Source of the DNA: Isoperla grammatica
Taxonomy: Eukaryota; Arthropoda; Insecta; Plecoptera; Perlodidae
Length of the DNA: 64,000 nucleotides
Direction: 5' to 3'
Assembly: GCA_945910005.1 (NCBI GenBank)
Contig: OX246744.1
Location: 6,661,698 to 6,725,697, forward strand
Under the pieces are notes generated by a model that saw only the letters and a program-made list of their open reading frames with translations, made no database searches and had not been told where the DNA came from. Shown one piece after another: positions 58,001 to 64,000 of the stretch (position 1 is its first letter; each line of letters starts with the position of its first letter). The position numbers and the translations under genes are program-made.

Positions 58001-61000
58001 TTTATATATAAACATGCTACCATTCTGTCGGACAACTGAATACATAAGCTCGAGTGTTAATATTAAGTATTAACCCATTGGCCGCCATAATGATTTCATT
58101 ATTATATTAATTGTTTGCATAGCCTAGTTTTATTTAAGGTTCTTCTTTGTAAATCAGTTTTTATAACTGAATAGGATAGACATTAAATAAATAAATAAAT
58201 ACTGTAAATAAAATAAATAAAAATCAAATTTCTGCTATAAAATAATTGTTTTGTTTTTTTAACAGCAACACTTCAAAACTGTTGTGCATAATATACCACT
58301 AATTCATAGGCCTAATACAGTAACTCATTATGTGGACTTTTGCTGTGATGCTCTAAAGTCACCGTTCATGTGTGAACAAGTGTTTGTCAAGTCAATTGGA
58401 GAAGCTGTTAAAAATAAAATACCCTGGCCAAGAATCGAACTCTGGTCTTTCTGCACTGAATGCAATAATAGTCCCACACGACTAAGTATAAGGTGCTACA
58501 TAAATTATAAATTCAATTTTCTGCTGTTATTTTTCATCTCTTTATGAAAAAATTACATATTTTGTTTTCTTTGAAATATTGTTTTCTAGATTATACATTT
58601 AAATTCAGTTATAGGCAGTTGGGGGGCTGGGTAGGGGGGGATTAAATGAGAGTCAAAGTTGTTTTACTTTTCAACGGTATGCCAATGGGTTAAAAAACTA
58701 ATAAACAATGCACCAATAATCTAGACTAACGTAATTGAGATGTTATAATTACATTTGCTTATATTGTTTTATTTATATATCACTGTACAAACAGTGATTT
58801 GTAATTTTACTCCAATTTTATGCCAATCATTTATATTTTGAATGCAAATCAATAATTATAATTTTCTAACTGCTTTTGTATTCTTGGCAGTGGTATAAAT
58901 TAGTTCTACAGTCACAGTGTACGCAATCCAATACAACAAATTTAAGAAATAATAAAAACAATGCAAATCAAGTTCTAGAAATTCCAAACACAAAATACAA
59001 TACAATACAATAAAAACCAAACCATACAAATGCAAGCTAAGTTCGATTCCACCACCATAACTAGAACGGTTTTTACGAGCGATGTTCAAAACCGCGAAGA
59101 ATCGATTCTGTATCTTAAATTCGGAGTCAACTGAGAATCATCGATATCGTTGTTCATAACCTACACAACGTTACTCCCTACGGCGATTCCTAACAACACT
59201 ACTTAAACCTCCTAAACTATCTATCCATAAGAATGTTCACACTCCTCTCTGCAGGGTTACGCCTATCTTCACCATGTAGCATAAAAATCTGCATAAATAA
59301 ACCAATATCAATAATACCAAAATCAATTTCTTTTCTCCTATTATAATAACTTATGTATTTTTTAAGGAAAGTTTATTTAAAAAAATATATATTGCCCTCC
59401 GTTGTAAATATAGCTTTACATTGTAAATAATGTCCTCCTTTGTAAAAATTGTCATCCTTTGTAAACATTGTCCTCCTTTGTAAACATTGTCCTCCTTTGT
59501 AAACATTGTCCTCCTTTGTAAATATTGTTTTCCTTTGTAAATATTTTTCTCCTTTGTAAATCAGTTTTATATCTGAATAGGATAGACATAAAAAAAAAAA
59601 AAAAAAATAATATCAATATCAATTCAACTAACGGGCGGGTGGTTTAACGAAGCGCCACTACCGATTGGTTTCCTTCCCGTGACGCGCGGTGCGTCGTGGC
59701 GGCCCTGCGTTGTGGGAGCTCGTGACTTACTTGAGCGTAGTGGGGGTGAGCTCTCGGCCCCCCCTCCCGCCTCCCCCCTGCTCCCTGTAATTGCGGTAAC
59801 AGTTCTGTATCGTCCGCACGGCCGCCTCTTGAGACTTCTTGAAGCGCTTGTGCTCGCGGTAGGATCGGAAGCCATGCTGGATCACCGTCGCCGCCCGGGT
59901 CATCTGCTTGAAGTAAGCGTACTGGGCACACAAACAACCCGTTAAGACAATGTTCAACAACACGGAAAATCTGTTTGTTAGAAGGAACCATACAGATGTG
60001 GGTATAAACATTCATTTTGAGGATCCTCTATTCGTGATGGAATGATGTAAATGATATAAACTAATAAATGTAAATAAATATTGTCTAAAAATTCCTACTT
60101 ACTCTGTAACGTCATAATACATAACATAAACTGTATTGTAGAAGACCCCCTACCTGCGAGTAGTATACTCACTGGGAGTTAGTGATGTTACATATTTGTA
60201 TTTTGTAATCATTGTATTCATTATCAATAAAGAATTCAATATCATTATCAAATGTGAATCATGTGCTCACAGATAGCAACACATTTAGAGAATGAAGTAA
60301 AAAGTAGGTTTAGAAAGATATATAAATTGTTAGTAGGAATTCACATATTATGGTCTCCAAACACATCATTTATCAATAGTTACAGGTTTACATTGTATCT
60401 TTAACATGTTCCTTGTTTTAATTAATGTGCTTTTTACTTTATTTTTATGTAATATCAAAGATTTTGGTAACAGAGTTACTTATTATATTTCTGTGACTTA
60501 GCAAATGTGCTCCAAACTGAAACTTCGGGGTAGTTCGTAAGCTTCTGGTAGTGTCTAACACCTACTTGTACCATACCACCTGTAGCATTTCTCTTTGAGC
60601 ATGGCGCTGCCTATTTATGCCACCTTTAGAGCATATATCTACCTGCTTGTACACCTGTAGAGCACGGATTTATTTATTTGTTTATTTATTGAAGTAAGCC
60701 TCTTTTACATTCTTTGGATTACATTAAGAAATGTACAGAATTTTTGAGTTGTCATTACTAGACTATATTAATTTGTAATTACAAACTAATATACATACAC
60801 TTAAACCTATAGTACTAAAAGGGTATTGTTTTCTTAGACTTAGCCTAGAGTGCAAGTGGTTCTGCAAAATATTCTTTTACAGAGTACTAGTAGCATCTCC
60901 TTAATAGTGCTTCTTTAACTGCTTTTTTAAATTTTTTTACACCGATTATTGCTTTAAGGCCAGGATTGAGAGCATTGTACATTCTAATTCCGCTTTCTGC

Positions 61001-63056
61001 TAAACCTTTTTGCCTTTTCGTTACCTGTTTGTACCGCCTGTAGTAGTTCTGTATGAGCACGGCTGCTGCCCTCTCTTTGTCCTGTTCCTCCAACTTCTTG
61101 CGTCCCTTGTACGAGCGATACGCCTTCTGAATGATCTTGGCGGCCTCGTACAACTCTCGCTGCTCTCGGTCCGAGAGGGTCAGGTTGGAGAAGTCCTTCT
61201 CGAACAGACTCGACGACGCGTGGAAGAACTCGCAGAAGTCTGCGGTCGTGGGCGGAGGGGACGGAGAGTCTAGCGTGAAGGACCTGACGGGAAGGGACAG
61301 AGTTATTAAATAAACATATTCAACACCTTCATAGATAAAATATTACTATAATTAATAATTATTATTACTTATAATATTATTACTACTATTTTTTATTATT
61401 ATTACTTTTTAATAATAATATTAATAAGTAATTAATATTCATATTATTTTTATTATTGATATTATAATTAATAATTATAAAAATTATTATTAATTTAGTA
61501 AATTGTAATGTATAGCAATATAGAAAATTAATGCAATAATTATAATGAATAAACAAACAAATTAATTTTTTAATCATAAATAAAATAAGTGAATACATTA
61601 ATAATTCAATGAATAAATGAATTAATATAAATGAAAAAATTAAGTATTTATGAATAAATGAGTAAACTGTTAATACAAAATAAATTAATGAATGATTCAA
61701 TTAATCAATAAATGGAAAAATAATAATTGATAAATTATTAAAACTACAAAACAAAATACTTATATGAAGCAATCAATCAATTTATATAAATTTCTAAATT
61801 ATGTATTCATTAATTCAATGAATCAACTAGTACAAATAAAATAAATAAATAAATTCACATTTAGAGTCTACCTACTCAGTAACTAAACTGATTTGCAGTG
61901 TGGGACTTTAATTTAAAGTGACTAAACCAACCCTGTACATTTGATTATATCGATAATGTAGATGCTGCTCACCCCGGAGACTGAAGACAACTGGACGAAG
62001 CAGGACTGAGAGAAGACCCGGGCGTGTCCACGTCATAATACCGATAGTTGTGATCGCTGAACTCGAAGTGAAACTCTGCCTGATCGTACGGGTTGGAGGG
62101 TTCGTCCAAAAGCAGCGGCTCCATGAATACCTCCGATAGCGAGCTAGACGTGTCGGCCTGCGGACTAGAGTCCATGTCTTCGCTCTCGTTCTGAGGACAG
62201 AGAGAATAACCACACTGAACCGGTTATTAATGTGGGGGCAGAGCTGAGAAAAATACCCAAATAAATGTGTTTTCTATACAACATTTTTTTTTTCCCTGTG
62301 CAGAGATGGCTTCCTCAGCCATTCCTCTTCCTTGCTATCCAATATAGAATGGCTTCTTTTTCTGACCTGCCCATATCATTATTGGGCATGGCGTCAATGT
62401 CAAATATGTCAAATAGAATATACTTTTGGAGGCACGTATTACAAAGTATACTTTTATTTTTAAAATACTCTAAATAAAATACATTTTAATATATAATTCT
62501 ATTAGTATATGAAAAGGGCTAAGCAAAAGCAATCAAATTTTAGATTTTTGTTTGGGCAAAAAGCAATTATTGCATTTTCTAGTTGACATAAGGTATTGGA
62601 ACAATGCATTTCTTTATTGATTGTAAACAATACTATGTTAAATCATTTTTAATTTAATTTTGACGAGCAAAGTAAAAAAAAGTATCAAAATGTATTTTCA
62701 ATACAAAATGCAAATTACAAATGTATTTCATATATGTATATATATATATTTTAAATACAATTATATTTTCAATACTTCCCAGCTCTTACTGAGGGTCACG
62801 AGTAGACTACGTTAAGAGGGCACATAACAAGAGTGTGCTGAAGAGGATTCAGGGTGGGTTTGGGCAGGGTAAAAAAATGGAAAAACTACGATAACTACCT
62901 TTTAGCCTACACCGTGTAGGCTACATTAATTTAAATTTTTAATAATATAAGTATGGTGTACTCCACTCATTAGAAACCTGCAGCTTACCTTGATCCGGTC
63001 TGGCATGGCAGCGATGATTTGCTCCGCTAATGTCAGCACTCGCACATCTTGCTCCC
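55003..63056 (-). CDS. Camta: CAMTA gene, 3' part (six spliced exons, partial)
   Basis: Calmodulin-binding transcription activator, a nuclear, calcium/calmodulin-responsive transcription factor. Exons on the minus strand in transcript order: 63056-62989, 62190-61973, 61283-61025, 59921-59731, 56974-56921, 55057-55003. All junctions are GT-AG and all phases fit (0, 2, 0, 2, 2), giving about 281 residues of uninterrupted reading frame. Content in order: a short helix ([16 protein letters not shown]), an acidic and serine-rich linker, a conserved [12 protein letters not shown] block, then five IQ-type helices with spacing like animal CAMTA1/2. The CG-1 DNA-binding domain, TIG domain and ankyrin repeats precede this part in the family and must lie beyond 64000. 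The family call rests on the IQ array together with the [12 protein letters not shown] and [12 protein letters not shown] motifs, recalled from knowledge and not searched. Introns hold LINE and SINE fragments and AT-rich DNA. The exact C-terminus is uncertain (see the last exon). Confidence 0.88.
56575..56836 (-). repeat. Retroelement 3' end (family X), copy 3
   Basis: Minus orientation, with TTCACATTTATAGTCTACCC at the tail side and CAGAATCAACAAGGCCGATT at the far side. It lies in the CAMTA intron about 85 bp from exon e. Confidence 0.75.
56921..56974 (-). CDS. Camta: CAMTA exon e, fifth IQ-type helix
   Basis: A 54-bp micro-exon: one base, 17 codons, two bases. Of two possible acceptors, TCTCAG and GCGTAG, only GCGTAG keeps the frame, giving [18 protein letters not shown]. 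This matches the CAMTA pattern K(K)Q.QAARKI..F. The donor is AACAA/GTAAGT. An exon of this size is easily missed by ab initio finders. Confidence 0.85.
57811..57975. other. GC-rich island in a CAMTA intron
   Basis: GC-rich stretch (GAGCGAACGCGGAGGTTTGT ... GGGAACGCGGGAGCTCTCGC) inside AT-rich intron. It contains a plus-strand donor-like GCAG/GTAGGTAGG and open minus frames. An extra CAMTA exon was tested, but no phase-compatible pair of splice sites giving a sensible peptide was found. It could be an alternative promoter or a decayed element. Confidence 0.35.
58131..58200 (+). repeat. Retroelement 3' tail (family T)
   Basis: TTCTTCTTTGTAAATCAGTT, TTTATAACTGAATAGGATAG and ACATTAAATAAATAAATAAA. 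Confidence 0.75.
58425..58510 (-). repeat. tRNA-like SINE (family G), copy 3
   Basis: The minus strand has GACCAGAGTTCGATTCTTGG (B-box region) followed by CCAGGG and a T/A-rich tail. Same layout as 13808-13925 and 14150-14255. Confidence 0.5.
59396..59610 (+). repeat. Family T tail with amplified CCTCCTTTGTAAA unit
   Basis: About eight repeats of a 19-bp unit (TTGTCCTCCTTTGTAAACA) lead into the normal hairpin (AAATCAGTTTTATATCTGAA) TAGGATAGACAT and a poly-A run. It lies about 120 bp from CAMTA exon d, on the donor side. Confidence 0.85.
59731..59921 (-). CDS. Camta: CAMTA exon d, IQ motifs 3 and 4
   Basis: A 191-bp exon (63 codons plus AA). The acceptor is TTTGTGTGCCCAG and the donor is CAA/GTAAGT. 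It starts [20 protein letters not shown] (IQ helix 3), continues [19 protein letters not shown] and NCYRNYREQ (IQ helix 4), then a glycine-rich tract and RELTPTTL. The order YxxYKKMT..AA..IQ..FRSY.E.KRF is characteristic of CAMTA. The glycine tract is encoded by a GC-rich stretch of CCT/CCC repeats on the plus strand. Phase 2 at the end matches the one-base start of exon e. Confidence 0.92.
60668..61020 (-). pseudogene. 5'-truncated LINE fragment touching the CAMTA exon c donor
   Basis: The minus strand reads [20 protein letters not shown], then [16 protein letters not shown], which resembles the extreme C-terminus of LINE reverse transcriptases (KG.R.YN.LP..IK....FKK.LK..L). A 3' UTR and an AATAAATAAACAAATAAATA tail follow. 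The coding part starts within a few bases of the exon's GT, and the exon's frame runs straight into it. Confidence 0.65.
61025..61283 (-). CDS. Camta: CAMTA exon c, IQ motifs 1 and 2
   Basis: A 259-bp exon: one base completes a glycine codon, then 86 codons follow. The acceptor is CTTCCCGTCAG and the donor is CAG/GTAACG. It encodes [20 protein letters not shown], a phenylalanine-rich stretch, then [20 protein letters not shown] (IQ helix 1, [17 protein letters not shown]) and [15 protein letters not shown] (IQ helix 2). IQ helices bind apo- or Ca-calmodulin; that function is family knowledge. Codon third positions are GC-rich, unlike the AT-rich surroundings, which supports coding. The frame reads on past the donor into a LINE-like peptide (see 60668-61020). 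The splice to exon d restores the CAMTA-like [11 protein letters not shown] junction, so the read-through is not the main product. Confidence 0.92.
61320..61844. other. Very AT-rich CAMTA intron
   Basis: Almost pure A/T with TTAATAAT- and AATGAAT-like motifs; nothing recognisable. Confidence 0.6.
61845..61942 (-). repeat. Retroelement 3' end (family X), truncated copy 4
   Basis: TTCACATTTAGAGTCTACCT ... GACTTTAATTTAAAGTGACT. It stops about 30 bp before exon b. Confidence 0.75.
61973..62190 (-). CDS. Camta: CAMTA exon b, acidic serine-rich linker
   Basis: A 218-bp exon (72 codons plus two bases). The acceptor is CTGTCCTCAG and the donor is GTGAGC. It opens in phase 0 with [20 protein letters not shown] and continues through an acidic and aromatic patch ([20 protein letters not shown], then [10 protein letters not shown]) to a serine-rich end ([13 protein letters not shown]). 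The mix of acidic, serine and aromatic residues suits a transactivation or flexible linker region between the ankyrin repeats and the IQ motifs; that role is inferred. The Met at codon 6 is internal and is not a start. The donor lies about 50 bp from a retroelement tail that fills 61845-61942. Confidence 0.85.
62872..62905 (+). repeat. 34-bp intronic direct repeat (pair with 63324-63356)
   Basis: AAAAAATGGAAAAACTACGA + TAACTACCTTTT occurs here and at 63324-63356, on either side of CAMTA exon a. Here it is followed by the palindrome TAGCCTACACCGTGTAGGCT. Confidence 0.85.
62989..63056 (-). CDS. Camta: CAMTA exon a (first CAMTA exon in the window)
   Basis: A 68-bp exon. The acceptor is TTTGTAG and the donor is AAG/GTAAG. 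It starts with two bases completing a codon from an exon outside the window, then reads [20 protein letters not shown] and IK, ending on a codon boundary. The LAEQII.AMP.RIK helix is typical of the stretch just before the acidic linker in animal CAMTA proteins. It is too short to appear as a long ORF; splice signals and phase matching to the next exon support it. A 30-bp sequence is repeated about 90 bp downstream of the donor (62872-62905) and about 270 bp upstream of the acceptor (63324-63356). Confidence 0.82.
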
Positions 63057-63059
63057 CTA

Positions 63060-64000
63060 CAAACGAAAGCAGAACGCATTTAGGAAAAGCGATTTCAACG
63101 ACGAAGTATGACTACAAAATTAAAAACTGCCACACCAGTTAAACATAACATCTTTTTTAAGGAAGTGATCGAAGGGTCTCAGGAAATATGGTTTTCTTTA
63201 ATATATTTTATCAATCACTACACTACAATTCCACTACAATGAGTTACCTTGGCTATATTTTTTCAAGAATTTAATTGTCATTTTAAATTCACAGGTGAAG
63301 AGTAGTAAGATTATTAACGTTAAAAAAATGGAAAAACTACGATAACTACCTTTTTAACGCAACACGAAATTAGAAAAGAATGATAGGGGAATACATTTAA
63401 ACAGAGGTTGTGGTGGGGGGAGGGGGGGAGGGGGGTGAGCTGACAGCTGACACAAGCAAACAGTAACCATACAACATCCTAAGTAACCTATCCCAGTAAC
63501 CTATAACATCCTTATCTTATCTTAAGCTTTGGCACTAAGTGTTGATCAATGTCATGACGCACTTGCATGAATTGTATAGCACGAAAGCGAAAAGCCGCCA
63601 CCCTGACTGGAATTTCACAAGCAAAGGCAAGTATTTGTGGCGAAAATAAATTGCAATTTTCCTTTTTATAACTCTCAAAAGCAGTAAATTGGCATAAACA
63701 AATAATAAAAAATTTATTTTTAATGGTAGATTTTTGCATTTTAATTTCTTTATGAATTTTTGTAGAGGGATGTTGCTGATAGCTTGCAATGTGTGTGCAT
63801 GGCACATAGAGATCTTGGCTGAAGTCACTATCAGGGCTGTGTTTAATTTCTATCATCATAGTTTAATACTTTGAGCCAAAGACATCACAAAATTGCAAAC
63901 ATTTGTGTAATATATTTTCAAAGCAATTTGATGAATGCATAGGTATATTTTAATTTCTTTTAAATTACAATACAAGGAAGATTTAGTTAAAAGAGTTTTG
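63060..64000. other. CAMTA intron at the window edge
   Basis: No further exon recognised. The minus strand is open for about 115 codons at 63512-63859 (and about 97 in another frame), but neither looks like CAMTA, and the poly-A/T-rich codon use argues against coding. A G-rich run is at about 63413-63437. Confidence 0.45.

Noticed and set aside
60887..61153. A continuous 88-codon ORF as the CAMTA terminal exon
   Set aside because: Its second half is LINE-like, and splicing at 61025 to 59921 restores the known CAMTA order of IQ motifs.
63512..63859. 115- and 97-codon minus-strand frames next to CAMTA exon a
   Set aside because: Two frames are open over the same DNA, neither matches the CAMTA region expected upstream, and no good splice pair fits the phase needed by exon a.

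Overview
This is a eukaryotic, animal-type window made mostly of intron and intergenic DNA. The non-coding part is full of microsatellites, poly-C/poly-G tracts, tRNA-derived SINEs, LINE tails and dozens of short inverted-repeat DNA transposons (MITEs). An arthropod-style telomeric repeat (TTAGG/CCTAA) lies inside one palindrome. Together with the protein sequences, this suggests an arthropod, possibly a decapod crustacean with a large repeat-rich genome. The phylum is an inference and the species cannot be told from the window. Nothing looks bacterial, and there is no operon, riboswitch or CRISPR array.

Two real genes were found, both on the minus strand and both cut by the window ends. Most of their exons are too short to stand out as long ORFs. 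They were recognised from peptide motifs, splice sites and matching splice phase. (1) Six exons at 55003-63056 encode the C-terminal part of a calmodulin-binding transcription activator (CAMTA), with an acidic linker and five IQ-type calmodulin-binding helices. The DNA-binding CG-1, TIG and ankyrin parts must lie beyond the right end. (2) Three exons at 42498-42536, 41205-41268 and 5768-5859 form the start of a Tousled-like kinase (TLK) gene, recognised by the conserved N-terminal LDPRKQELLEARF motif. Its coiled-coil and kinase exons must lie beyond the left end. A CCAAT box and an ETS/CRE composite at about 43.1 kb, in minus orientation, look like its promoter. The genes run head to tail, CAMTA then TLK, with about 12 kb of AT-rich intergenic DNA between them.

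Layout: 1-5767 is TLK intron with SINEs and a hAT element. TLK exon 3 is at 5768-5859. From 5860 to 41204 there is a 35-kb TLK intron containing almost all the MITEs, nested insertions, foldback elements and satellites. From 41205 to 43150 lie TLK exons 2 and 1 and the promoter. From 43150 to about 54730 is AT-rich intergenic DNA with a few retroelement tails. From 54730 to 64000 is the 3' part of CAMTA with AT-rich introns and a LINE relic touching one exon.

The most interesting non-genic finds are: a 675-bp foldback element with interstitial telomere repeats at its centre; four hAT-type elements with perfect 8-bp target duplications; a palindromic MITE inserted into another MITE with a TA duplication; two perfect palindromes lying edge to edge; and the repeated presence of CCAAT-box (and sometimes CRE-like) cores inside unrelated MITE families in the TLK intron.
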